From the NCBI GenBank assembly GCA_947474635.1, contig CANJJB010000003.1, forward strand, positions 1 through 64,000: DNA of 64,000 nt, given 5' to 3'. The notes below the pieces were generated by a model. The model did no database searches. It was not told the origin of the DNA and worked only from the letters and a program-made list of their open reading frames with translations. Positions 28,591 through 37,646 of this stretch are shown piece after piece. Positions within the stretch are counted from its first letter, which is position 1. Each line of letters begins with the position of its first letter. The position numbers and the translations under genes are program-made. Origin of the DNA: Parachlamydiales bacterium. Its GTDB lineage: Bacteria > Chlamydiota > Chlamydiia > Chlamydiales > Rhabdochlamydiaceae.

Positions 28591-30414
28591 ATGTGGAAAT
28601 ATCCAGAACAGTTTGATGTTATCGTTGTGGGCGCAGGTCATGCAGGCTGCGAGGCTGCCCACGCGTCTGCAAAAATAGGAGCTTCCACTCTTCTACTCAC
28701 CATGAATCTCGACACCATTTGTAAATTGAGCTGCAACCCTGCAGTTGGCGGAACGGCCAAAGGGCATATTGTTCGAGAAATCGATGCGCTCGGTGGAATC
28801 ATGGGCAAAGTGACAGAAGAAACTGCCATCCAATACCGCATGCTAAATGCCTCCAAAGGACCTGCTGTGTGGTCTCCAAGAGCGCAAGTCGATAAGCTCG
28901 CCTATCAAACAGCCATGAAAAAAAGACTCGAGCAAACTCCCAACTTGTACATCAAACAAGGAACCACAGAGTCCCTCATCGTCGAAGATGGTAAAATCAT
29001 CGGCGTAGAAACCGTCGAAGGCATTGCCTATGTTGGTAAAACCGTGATCATCTCTTCTGGCACCTTTATGCGCGGTCTTATTCATATTGGATCAACTACG
29101 TTTGCTGGAGGAAGAGCAGGGGATTTACCTTCTGTAGGTCTTTCCGTGAGCCTTTCAAAGTTAGGATTTCGTCTGAAGCGTTTAAAAACAGGTACGCCTC
29201 CTAGAGTGAACCGTCGCAGCTTAGATTTCTCTCAAATGGAAGAGCAACAAGGTGACACCGGCGTTCGCTTCTCTTTTGATCCAAGAGAAAGTGAAGGATT
29301 GCCACCTGCTTCTTGCTACATCACTTACACCTCTGAAGAGACTAAAAAAGTAGTGCAAGACAACCTTCATCTCTCGCCTATGTACTCAGGAAAAATCCAC
29401 AGCATAGGCCCCAGATATTGCCCCTCTATTGAAGATAAGTTTGTGCGCTTTGCAGACAAAGAAAGGCATCAACTCTTCATTGAACCAGAAGGTTTGCAAA
29501 CAGAGGAGATGTACATCAACGGCATTTCCACTTCTCTTCCTTTTGATGTTCAACTCCAAATGCTGCGCACCATACCCGGCATGCAAAAAGCAGAAATCAT
29601 GCGCCCTGCGTATGCTATTGAATATGATTATGTCGTTTCAGGACAGCTCACCTCTTGTTTAGAAACAAAAACAGTAGCAGGTCTTTTTTTTGCAGGCCAA
29701 ATCAATGGAACAACCGGTTACGAAGAAGCTGCAGGGCAAGGTCTTATTGCCGGTATCAATGCCGCCTGCAAAGTACTAGGAAGGCCCCTATTTCAATTAA
29801 GTAGAGCAGAGTCTTACATCGGTGTCATGATCGATGAATTGATCACAAAAGAGCTTGATGAGCCCTACCGCATGTTTACAAGTAGAGCAGAACATCGCCT
29901 GCTCCTAAGACAAGATAATGCAGATATCAGATTGCGCCCCTATGGATACGCTCTCGGCCTTATCAACGAAGCTCAAATCCAAAGACTCCTTGAAAAAGAA
30001 AAAATCGTGACTGAGCAGATCGCAGCATTGCACAAGAAATTTGTTCCCATAGGTGATAAAACAAGTTCTTTATCTCAACTCCTTTCTCGTCCTGAGTGGA
30101 CATATCAAAAGTTAATCGAAAATTATCCCGAACACGCAAAGCCTCACTCTCCTGAAATGAACCTCCACATCGAATTTGAAATAAAGTATGCAGGTTACAT
30201 TGCGCGGCAATTCAAAGAAGCAGATAAACTAAAAGCTAGTGAAGATGTTCTTCTTCCTTCTACTCTCGAGTATTTTTCCATCCAAGGAATAGGAAGCGAA
30301 GCCAAAGAAAAGCTTAATAAAATTAAACCAACCACTTTGGGACAAGCAGCACGCATCTCAGGCATTTCACCTGCAGATATTCTTGTACTCATGGTGCACC
30401 TGCGCAAATCATGA
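28591..30414 (+). CDS. mnmG: tRNA uridine-5-carboxymethylaminomethyl(34) synthesis protein MnmG (GidA)
   Basis: [86 protein letters not shown]. Confidence 0.98.
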   Translation: MWKYPEQFDVIVVGAGHAGCEAAHASAKIGASTLLLTMNLDTICKLSCNPAVGGTAKGHIVREIDALGGIMGKVTEETAIQYRMLNASKGPAVWSPRAQVDKLAYQTAMKKRLEQTPNLYIKQGTTESLIVEDGKIIGVETVEGIAYVGKTVIISSGTFMRGLIHIGSTTFAGGRAGDLPSVGLSVSLSKLGFRLKRLKTGTPPRVNRRSLDFSQMEEQQGDTGVRFSFDPRESEGLPPASCYITYTSEETKKVVQDNLHLSPMYSGKIHSIGPRYCPSIEDKFVRFADKERHQLFIEPEGLQTEEMYINGISTSLPFDVQLQMLRTIPGMQKAEIMRPAYAIEYDYVVSGQLTSCLETKTVAGLFFAGQINGTTGYEEAAGQGLIAGINAACKVLGRPLFQLSRAESYIGVMIDELITKELDEPYRMFTSRAEHRLLLRQDNADIRLRPYGYALGLINEAQIQRLLEKEKIVTEQIAALHKKFVPIGDKTSSLSQLLSRPEWTYQKLIENYPEHAKPHSPEMNLHIEFEIKYAGYIARQFKEADKLKASEDVLLPSTLEYFSIQGIGSEAKEKLNKIKPTTLGQAARISGISPADILVLMVHLRKS

Positions 30415-31115
30415 GCAAACAACCTTTCTATCTTCTCCATCTCAAAGGCATGCCCATATTTTCTCAACTCCAACTTGAAGAAGCACTTCTCCGGCAAGAT
30501 ACAAGAAACTTCTGCATCATCAATGAAGGTTCCCCTACTGCGATTGTCATGGGCATATCAGGAAAAACAGAAGAGCTCATCGATGTTCCCAAAGCACGAT
30601 CTCTTAATGTACCCATCATTAAACGCTTCTCAGGAGGTGGCACAGTGATCGTCGACGAAGAGACACTCTTTATCACATTCATCTGTCAAAAGAGCTCCCA
30701 CTCTTTTCCTGCTTATCCAGAACCTATTTTAAAATGGTCAGCATCTCTCTATGCTGAGGCATTTCCCTTTATCTCACTCCAAGAAAATGATTACGTGATT
30801 GGAATCAAGAAATGCGGCGGCAATGCGCAGTACATTAAAAAAGACAGATGGCTTCATCACACATCTTTTCTCTGGAATTTTAAACCCTCTCACATGGAAC
30901 TTCTTCTCCACCCAAAAAAAACTCCCCTCTATCGTAAGGAAAGATCTCACACAGATTTTCTGACACCGCTCTCTTGCCACAGTCCTAGTAAAGATCTATG
31001 GATTAACTCCTTTAAAGACACCTTAAGATCTAACTACGAAGTGATAGATATGTTGGAAAAGGATCTTCCTTGTAGAGGCGCCCACAGACAAAGCACTACC
31101 CTAGTAGAGTTTTAA
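30411..31115 (+). CDS. lplA: Lipoate-protein ligase A family
   Basis: [44 protein letters not shown]. Confidence 0.87.
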   Translation: MSKQPFYLLHLKGMPIFSQLQLEEALLRQDTRNFCIINEGSPTAIVMGISGKTEELIDVPKARSLNVPIIKRFSGGGTVIVDEETLFITFICQKSSHSFPAYPEPILKWSASLYAEAFPFISLQENDYVIGIKKCGGNAQYIKKDRWLHHTSFLWNFKPSHMELLLHPKKTPLYRKERSHTDFLTPLSCHSPSKDLWINSFKDTLRSNYEVIDMLEKDLPCRGAHRQSTTLVEF

Positions 31116-32400
31116 GCTTCTCGATAAGATACAAAGGACAGTTCAATACATCTCCGTCCTTTCTTAAATTCATAGGAGAGCAGCGGATGAGCATTTTTGG
31201 ATGGTACATTTCCCCATAGACGACGAGACTTTTTTTCTTGGAAGAATTACCTGATTTGACTTCTAAGGGGTAGATGCAATCATCGTGCTCTACGACAAAA
31301 TCAACCTCTGCCTTCCCTTCACTTGCCCAATAAAACACAGGATATTGACTATGCACTAGTTCTTGCGCTACATAATTTTCAGTGATCGCTCCTCGAAACT
31401 CTTGGAAAAGCTCATTTTCATGCAAGAGCGTTTTTGCAGAAAGATGTGACATAGCGCCCAGCAGTCCTACATCGACGAGATAGATTTTAAAAGCATTGAT
31501 GTCTGCATAAGCTGACAGAGGAATTTTTGGAGTTGTAATAAGCGGCACCTTGTAAATTAAACCGGCTTCTACAAGCCATTGAAGCGCCACTTCAAATTCC
31601 TTGGCCCTTGCACCTTCACGGATTGCAGAATAGATAAATTTTTTATTCTCTTTGGCTAATTGACTAGGAACTGAATCCCACACTTGATTGATTTTCATGA
31701 TATGCGCTTTAGGAGCGTGCTTAGCAAAATCTAAACTATAAGCACTGAGAATTGCGGTTTGAATTTCTCGCACTTTGACAACATTTTGTGATTCGATATA
31801 TTCAGCAACAGCCTCTGGCATGCCGCCTACAAACAAATACTCTTTAAAATGCATGAGTAGTTTTTCATGCAAATTCGGTGGAAGGGGCTCTATGGTTTTT
31901 TGCTGATCGACAAATTCCTTCAACCGCACTTCTTTTAAAGCTGTAAGAAATTCTAAAAAGCTCAAGGGATAAAGAGTTAAAAACTGAACCTTTCCTACAG
32001 GAAAGCCCTTGATGTGCGCTAACTTGACTCCAAGAAGAGAGCCTGCTGCTACAATATGTTGTTCAGGAGTCATCTCACAAAAGTATTTGAGACTATTGAG
32101 CGCATTGGGACACTCTTGAACTTCATCAAAAATAAGAAGCGTCTTACCTGCTGTGATGTCAGCATTCATCTCAATAGATAACGCCTTCAAAATCACTTGG
32201 GGATCGAGACTTGCCTCAAACAGCTGACTGAGTCTCTGATTTTTTTCAAAGTTGAGGTAAACGGTATTGGTGTATTCCTCTTCCCCAAATTTCTTTAGGG
32301 CATAGGTTTTGCCCACCTGTCTTGCTCCCATGAGCATTAAAGGCTTGCGTTTGGGCTGTCCTTTCCAGGACCTTAAGTCTGCCGTAATTGTTCGTTGCAT
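31096..32400 (-). CDS. AAA-family ATPase with C-terminal DUF4143/PD-(D/E)xK-like domain
   Basis: LMGARQVGKTYALKKF Walker A, LLIFDEVQECPNALNSLK Walker B, WASEGKAEVDFVVEHDDCIYPLEVKSG. Confidence 0.93.
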   Translation of the reverse strand: MQRTITADLRSWKGQPKRKPLMLMGARQVGKTYALKKFGEEEYTNTVYLNFEKNQRLSQLFEASLDPQVILKALSIEMNADITAGKTLLIFDEVQECPNALNSLKYFCEMTPEQHIVAAGSLLGVKLAHIKGFPVGKVQFLTLYPLSFLEFLTALKEVRLKEFVDQQKTIEPLPPNLHEKLLMHFKEYLFVGGMPEAVAEYIESQNVVKVREIQTAILSAYSLDFAKHAPKAHIMKINQVWDSVPSQLAKENKKFIYSAIREGARAKEFEVALQWLVEAGLIYKVPLITTPKIPLSAYADINAFKIYLVDVGLLGAMSHLSAKTLLHENELFQEFRGAITENYVAQELVHSQYPVFYWASEGKAEVDFVVEHDDCIYPLEVKSGNSSKKKSLVVYGEMYHPKMLIRCSPMNLRKDGDVLNCPLYLIEKLKTLLG

Positions 32401-32422
32401 ACCCTTATCCTACTCAAATTTT

Positions 32423-32478
32423 ACACTTATTGGAACCTAAAAGTGTAAGAGTTTACACTTATTGGTTCCAATAAGTGT
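32423..32478. promoter_or_regulatory. Two tandem 24-bp palindromes 32 bp apart upstream of the AAA ATPase gene
   Basis: ACACTTATTGGAACCTAAAAGTGT (32423-32446) and ACACTTATTGGTTCCAATAAGTGT (32455-32478). The second has perfect 11-bp arms; the first matches at 9 of 11 arm positions. Confidence 0.75.
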
Positions 32479-32747
32479 GATAGAGATCCGTAAGTTGCTT
32501 ACAATTAAAGATTTGCATTTTTGTGGAGATTTAGGGGCTTTGAAAGAGAGAATTGTTGCTGAATATGCGAACCATAGAAGTAGCAATCGCAATTATTTTC
32601 CATACAATATCTGATACTCCTCGTGCTCTTACGCCGCTTTGTCCACAGAGAACATCGCTTGCTGAAAAAGCGTTTGCAAAAAATATAGAGTTTCTTCTTA
32701 ATGTATTGGAAATAACGTCCACCCATTTAATCAAGAGGAAAGTCATT

Positions 32748-33866
32748 ATGGAATTAGCAGTATCAAACCTCAGCTCTAGCATAGCTTATAGCCTTCCCTT
32801 TTCTGCAGCAGCTTCTTACGCAATAGCAAATACTCTTCCCTTTCTCATGCACCGCTTTCCCGGGGCTAATGAAGTAAAAGCTAAAACGGATGCTTTAATT
32901 AAATGGTCAAAAGAGCCTTACAATCACCCAGAAAGCAGTACTGCGAATATCGCAAGAAGAGTCTTCAGATTTGTGGATAGCTGCGTATCAAGTATAATGA
33001 ACCCTATTCTTGGCGCTCAGGCTAGCTCAATAAAAACGCCAACACTTGAAGAGATTAATCAAGCTTTGCATAGCACTTTTCTGGAAATACAGAAACTCAC
33101 TGATGCGCCAGCCCACCCAACAGGGGTAAGAAGCTGCAACAGCAATCCCGAAGCACAAATGACAGCCCTAAAAGGCGAGATGAGTTCAATGCTCGCAACA
33201 TTACCTCCTGGTACTACCATCACTCGGGGTAAGCATGGACGGCCTATTGCTTCAGCTCTTGACAGTTACAGAGGGATGAACCTATTCATGCCCTTACAAC
33301 ACCTAGCGGAATCAACCGGGGGCCTTGTGGGTTTGTCGATCTATCCAGGGGATTTTCATGATATTATTAAAACAGTATTCGAGCATATTTTTGGAAACAT
33401 ATCACCCGGTCAACCCATCGAAATTGCCTTCGTAATCAAGACAACAAGCAGCATGCACAGTGATATTGAGCAGATAAAAAGTGCTCTCAGTCGGTTTGCA
33501 GATCATTATAACCAGTTGCAGATAGATTATGATAATCCGCTAGTTAAAATGGCAATTATAGAATTCGGAAACGAAGGTGAGTCTTTGTATCGGATGAACA
33601 CTGACCTTACTTCCGATCTTCCTAAAATCATAGCAAATTTGCAAACAATTGCAGTAACAAGGGCACGCTCATTGATCCGAACTTTTTTTGCCGTCCTTCG
33701 TAACGCAACAAATGCCTTATCCTGGAGCCGCGATACAAAGCATATTGTCATATCTATCCAAGATTCCACTTCTATCTATTCCGAGGAAGCAACAGATGAG
33801 CTCGCAAAGGGAAACATTACAATCTATCCCATTATTATGTACCCATTTGACCAGCATCCAGAATAA
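32748..33866 (+). CDS. Hypothetical protein with C-terminal VWA-like domain (degenerate MIDAS)
   Basis: ATG at 32748 preceded by AAGAGGAAAGTC. IEIAFVIKTTSSMHSDIEQIKSAL resembles VWA strand 1/MIDAS, followed by MAIIEFG and KHIVISIQDST-type strands. Confidence 0.6.
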   Translation: MELAVSNLSSSIAYSLPFSAAASYAIANTLPFLMHRFPGANEVKAKTDALIKWSKEPYNHPESSTANIARRVFRFVDSCVSSIMNPILGAQASSIKTPTLEEINQALHSTFLEIQKLTDAPAHPTGVRSCNSNPEAQMTALKGEMSSMLATLPPGTTITRGKHGRPIASALDSYRGMNLFMPLQHLAESTGGLVGLSIYPGDFHDIIKTVFEHIFGNISPGQPIEIAFVIKTTSSMHSDIEQIKSALSRFADHYNQLQIDYDNPLVKMAIIEFGNEGESLYRMNTDLTSDLPKIIANLQTIAVTRARSLIRTFFAVLRNATNALSWSRDTKHIVISIQDSTSIYSEEATDELAKGNITIYPIIMYPFDQHPE

Positions 33867-33871
33867 TATTT

Positions 33872-33970
33872 AGGGCTCGTAAAAAAATAACTTCCGCGTC
33901 TTAGACTGCGCCAAAGTTCCCGGGGCTTTCGCGCAGTCTAAGATTGGAAAGTTGTTTATTTACGAGCCCT
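33872..33970. repeat. 99-bp imperfect inverted repeat (MITE-like or large hairpin)
   Basis: AGGGCTCGTAaaaaaATAACTTccgcgTCTTAGACTGCGCcaAAG..CTTtcGCGCAGTCTAAGAttggaAAGTTgtttatTTACGAGCCCT. Terminal AGGGCTCGTA/TACGAGCCCT arms are perfect. Confidence 0.8.
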
Positions 33971-33974
33971 TAGA

Positions 33975-35048
33975 TCAGGAATTTGAAAGAGAAAATTGCT
34001 GCTGGGAATAAGCATCATAAAAGTGAATTAAAGCCGCAGCTTTAGGATCTTTTGCTCTCTTAAGCTCTTCATATAAGCGAAGACCCTGAGCGTTTCTGCC
34101 TTGTTGAAAATAGAGAACACCTAACTTGAAGAGGATCTCTTTATCATCAGATAAGATGAGACGGAGCATCTCATACTCAGTGATTTCTTGATCAGGAAGC
34201 TCTAGATCATGATAAATAGCTGCCATTTGAGAATGAATCCATGGATCTTGTGGAATGTAGGCATCTAGAATCTTAAGTTCTTCTAAAGCTCTTTCTGCTG
34301 CTTTCTGAAATTTCTCTACCATGGAAGAAGAGTCGTATTCCTTCATAATAAATGCGTAAGGAACTTGCTTTCCTAGTCTTTGGGGATTGATATATAATTT
34401 GTAGAGCGCTTCGTAAGCTTGCGCTAAAGCAGCGTGCGCCTCAATATTTGTTGGCTCTAATTTGATCCATTCAATGCGCTGCCCGATACAATAAAAATGT
34501 AGCAGCTCTTTCATCTGGTGAACATCATGCCAATGACACCACAGACTGAATTTTTCTAAAAGAGGTTGGAGCGATTTAAAATAAATAGAGGCTGCATAAT
34601 ATTGGTACTCTTGCCCTTCCAGATGTTCAAGCAAGCTGTAGACAATATGCGTGATCTGAAGGTGGCTCTCCGATGCTTTCTCTTCATAAGCAAGCAGGCC
34701 TCTGCAAGATTCTACAAATTCTTGCTTTAGCTGCAAAAACTGCTCCGGCTTTTTTGCTTCCAAGTAAAACCGCAAAATAAAATAAGCAAAGCCTGTCAAA
34801 AAAATAGCTCCGAGAGAAAAAGCTACAAGAGAAGATTTTGCAAAAAATGGAAAGAAAAGAATCAATCCTAAAATCTCAACAAACCCAAAAGCCAAAAAAC
34901 TCATATTGAAAACAGCATAACTGCGCGTGATGCGTCTAAAATAATCTACGGTATTCCCTATGAGATTGCCTACTTGAGACTCAAAAGAAGAGCGATAGGC
35001 CGCCGCGGGATTTTTTCTTGTTTGTTGAAATATGTCTGAGGTGAGCAT
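33975..35048 (-). CDS. TPR-like membrane protein
   Basis: Two hydrophobic segments near the N-terminus, then helical repeats (NIEAHAALAQAYEALYKLY, DPWIHSQMAAIYHDLELPDQEITEYEML, EILFKLGVLYFQQGRNAQGLRLYEEL). Confidence 0.75.
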   Translation of the reverse strand: MLTSDIFQQTRKNPAAAYRSSFESQVGNLIGNTVDYFRRITRSYAVFNMSFLAFGFVEILGLILFFPFFAKSSLVAFSLGAIFLTGFAYFILRFYLEAKKPEQFLQLKQEFVESCRGLLAYEEKASESHLQITHIVYSLLEHLEGQEYQYYAASIYFKSLQPLLEKFSLWCHWHDVHQMKELLHFYCIGQRIEWIKLEPTNIEAHAALAQAYEALYKLYINPQRLGKQVPYAFIMKEYDSSSMVEKFQKAAERALEELKILDAYIPQDPWIHSQMAAIYHDLELPDQEITEYEMLRLILSDDKEILFKLGVLYFQQGRNAQGLRLYEELKRAKDPKAAALIHFYDAYSQQQFSLSNS

Positions 35049-35120
35049 ATCCCTTAGTGTATACTATTTCCCAATTCCAACGAATAAATTTCTGCTGACA
35101 GAAATCCTTTTTGACTTAAA

Positions 35121-35136
35121 TACTACATTTGTAGTA
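35121..35136. promoter_or_regulatory. BlaI/MecI-type operator candidate TACTACATTTGTAGTA
   Basis: Perfect 7-bp arms around 2 bp, adjacent to a TTGACT -35-like box (35111-35116). Matches a second site at 37620-37635. Confidence 0.8.
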
Positions 35137-35167
35137 GTTTTGGAGATCAGTACTACCTGAGGTTTTT

Positions 35168-36175
35168 ATGAAGCACATCTTCAGCCTGCTCTCTTTGTTC
35201 TTTATTCAATTTTTTCCATTAAGCATACCTGCATCAGAGGCCTACGATATCCCACCTTCTATTCGATTTACTCTCGATCGTGCAAACAGCAGATCACCTC
35301 TTGTCTATTATTTTAGCCAACCCAAAATGCTTGATAAGACATACCCGATTCTTGTTCTTTGCGAAGGTTCTTCAGGCAAGGGCCATCTTGAAAGTGTGTT
35401 TTTCATCCGAGATTATTTTTTAGAAAAAATTCAATCCCTGGGAGTTGGATATTTGACGGTTGAAAAGTGGGGGATTGATGGTAATCAAATCGATGAAGAG
35501 GAATTTTGGAATCACTACTCTCGCTCTCAAAGACTTGAGGATCATCTCCAAGTGATCACACATTTAGAAGAGCACCCTCCAGAAGGCTGGAATGGAAAAT
35601 TCATTTTCATTGGTGTGTCAGAAGGCGGCAGGCTAGTCACAGATCTATCAACGATGTGCCCCAATACCTTGGCAACAATCAATTGGGTAGGTGCTGGAGA
35701 CTGGTCATGGGCAGATGAGTGCTGGGAGTTTTTTGAAAGATGGAAACAGAATTCATTTTGGATGCGTCTATACGATGCCATTCCAAGAAGCTTTCCATTT
35801 TCCTCAGATGTGCCCAAGACTCGTCAAGAATATGATACACTTCTTGAACACATCATACGTAACCCAATTCCTAACCAGTCACTCGGCGGCATGACGTATC
35901 TTTATCACGCGGATGCACTCCAAACACCTTCTGTGAACTATAGTAAAATACAGTCCCCTTTTTTGGTTGTGAAAGGAGCGCAAGATAGCGACATAGCATC
36001 CTGCGATCAGTTTGTTCAAAAAGCTAAAGAAATGGGAGTGCCCATTACATATTTTCGAGTGGATGGAATGGATCACTGGATTAGAAAAAGACCCGATGTG
36101 ATCGATCAATCCTTCGACTGGTTAAAAATGCAGCTCTATTCCCAGGCACAAAACAAAACCAGCAAGGATTCATAA
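35168..36175 (+). CDS. Secreted or periplasmic alpha/beta hydrolase (acyl-thioester hydrolase-like)
   Basis: N-terminal signal, LVLCEGSSGKGHLESVFFIRDYF, nucleophile elbow GVSEGG, terminal Asp/His region FRVDGMDHWIRK. Confidence 0.8.
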   Translation: MKHIFSLLSLFFIQFFPLSIPASEAYDIPPSIRFTLDRANSRSPLVYYFSQPKMLDKTYPILVLCEGSSGKGHLESVFFIRDYFLEKIQSLGVGYLTVEKWGIDGNQIDEEEFWNHYSRSQRLEDHLQVITHLEEHPPEGWNGKFIFIGVSEGGRLVTDLSTMCPNTLATINWVGAGDWSWADECWEFFERWKQNSFWMRLYDAIPRSFPFSSDVPKTRQEYDTLLEHIIRNPIPNQSLGGMTYLYHADALQTPSVNYSKIQSPFLVVKGAQDSDIASCDQFVQKAKEMGVPITYFRVDGMDHWIRKRPDVIDQSFDWLKMQLYSQAQNKTSKDS

Positions 36176-36561
36176 TGGGAAAATTAGGATTTGGTGAACT
36201 AGAATTATTTATCTTAAAGGTCATTCGTAAGCTTGGGAAAACCTCTGTCCGTGATGTTTATGAAAAATTGCCCATTAAGGGGAGTTACACAACAGTCATG
36301 ACTGTCATGAGCAGATTAGCAGAGAAAGGAGAACTTCTAAGAGAAAAAAAAGGTAAGCACTACATCTACTGGATCTCTTCTCAAACATCTGCTCCTTCCA
36401 AAACCATTTTAAAGCGCATCCGCGACAAACTCTTTGGTGGCAAAGGACTTTCTATGCTCAGCTATTTAATAGAAACAGATGAAGAGATTTCTGAGCAGGA
36501 CTTAAAAGAAATTGAAAAGCTCATTCAAAAAAGAAGAGAGGAGCAAAAAGACCATGGATAA
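36175..36561 (+). CDS. BlaI/MecI/CopY-family transcriptional repressor
   Basis: ELFILKVIRKLGKTSVRDVYEKLPIKGSYTTVMTVMSRLAEKGELLREKKGKHYIYW winged helix. Start overlaps the upstream stop (TAATG). Confidence 0.92.
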   Translation: MGKLGFGELELFILKVIRKLGKTSVRDVYEKLPIKGSYTTVMTVMSRLAEKGELLREKKGKHYIYWISSQTSAPSKTILKRIRDKLFGGKGLSMLSYLIETDEEISEQDLKEIEKLIQKRREEQKDHG

Positions 36562-37585
36562 ATTCTCTTTTTTTATTCTCAATATTTTTATCAACAGTTT
36601 CTTGGCATTTTTTACGGTAGCTCTTCTTGTGGAAGGCATTATTTTCTTATTTAGAATAAGACAAGGAAGATGGACAGCTAGCTTAAGGACACTACCCCTC
36701 TTGAAGCTTGTGCTCGACCTATTTTTATATGATTTTTCCAGATGGTCTTATGCGCAAGGCATCAATCCTTTAACGTGTGAGGAGGGAACAAGAACGCTAT
36801 CTATTTTAACAGGATATCCGACATCAAGCATTCAATTCACAGCACCCAGCAATACAACATTTACTCTTGCAGACCTCGTAGCTTATTCTCTACCTTCCAT
36901 GTGGCTTCACACGCTTGCTCTACTCATTGTGTGTTGCTCCCTGTTTTTTCTAATAAAAAAATGCGCAACGTATTATCGCTCTTTTAAATTCCTCCATACG
37001 CTCTCTCAAAACTCCCAACCTCTTTCTAGAGAAGTAGGCACCGCTTCTTTAAAAGCTTATTTGCAAAAAAGCAAGGCACTTGTCCTAGCTCCTTCTAATT
37101 TTGCATCTTCCCCTTTTGTGGCAGGATGGATGCATCCAGTTGTGTATATTTCTTCTTCTCTTTCTACCACTCTCTCTCAGCAAGAGTATGACTCAGTCCT
37201 TGCACATGAATCAGAACACATAAGATATAAAGACAACCTTACCAGGCTTATTTTAGGATTTATACAATCCCTCTTTTGGTGGATTCCAACCAAATGGCTC
37301 CAAAACCGCATTGAAGAGGGACAAGAAATAGGATGCGATCTTCACTGCAAAAAATATGGGATAGATCCTGTAGATCTTGCCTCTGCCATTTCTAAATCTG
37401 CCCACTACTTTGTAAACACATCTTACTTACCACTTACCCACTCGCTCACAAAACGCTCTATTTTTAAACGCGTGCATGCTCTTTTGCACTTTTCTCCCAT
37501 CAGAAAAACGCGTCTTGTGAGCTACGTGCTCGGAACTGCCATTGCTTGTTTGGTCATTTTTCTGGGAAGATTTTGGATCTTTTGA
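36554..37585 (+). CDS. BlaR1/MecR1-family M56 membrane metalloprotease lacking C-terminal penicillin-binding sensor domain
   Basis: SPFVAGWMHPVVYISSSL, LAHESEHIRYKDN (HExxH), RIEEGQEIGCD. Ends after the last TM segment. Confidence 0.9.
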   Translation: MDKFSFFILNIFINSFLAFFTVALLVEGIIFLFRIRQGRWTASLRTLPLLKLVLDLFLYDFSRWSYAQGINPLTCEEGTRTLSILTGYPTSSIQFTAPSNTTFTLADLVAYSLPSMWLHTLALLIVCCSLFFLIKKCATYYRSFKFLHTLSQNSQPLSREVGTASLKAYLQKSKALVLAPSNFASSPFVAGWMHPVVYISSSLSTTLSQQEYDSVLAHESEHIRYKDNLTRLILGFIQSLFWWIPTKWLQNRIEEGQEIGCDLHCKKYGIDPVDLASAISKSAHYFVNTSYLPLTHSLTKRSIFKRVHALLHFSPIRKTRLVSYVLGTAIACLVIFLGRFWIF

Positions 37586-37619
37586 AAAAGATTCGTGTGT
37601 CCGTTTTTTTAACCTTAAA

Positions 37620-37635
37620 TACTACAAGTGTAGTA
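37620..37635. promoter_or_regulatory. Second BlaI/MecI-type operator candidate TACTACAAGTGTAGTA
   Basis: Perfect 7-bp arms identical to those at 35121-35136. Both sites are preceded by CTTAAA. Confidence 0.8.
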
Positions 37636-37646
37636 AGGAAAAATAT

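Noticed and set aside
32553-32747. N-terminal extension of the VWA-like ORF
   Set aside because: A better RBS (AAGAGG) precedes the ATG at 32748. The upstream part overlaps the putative decayed fragment.
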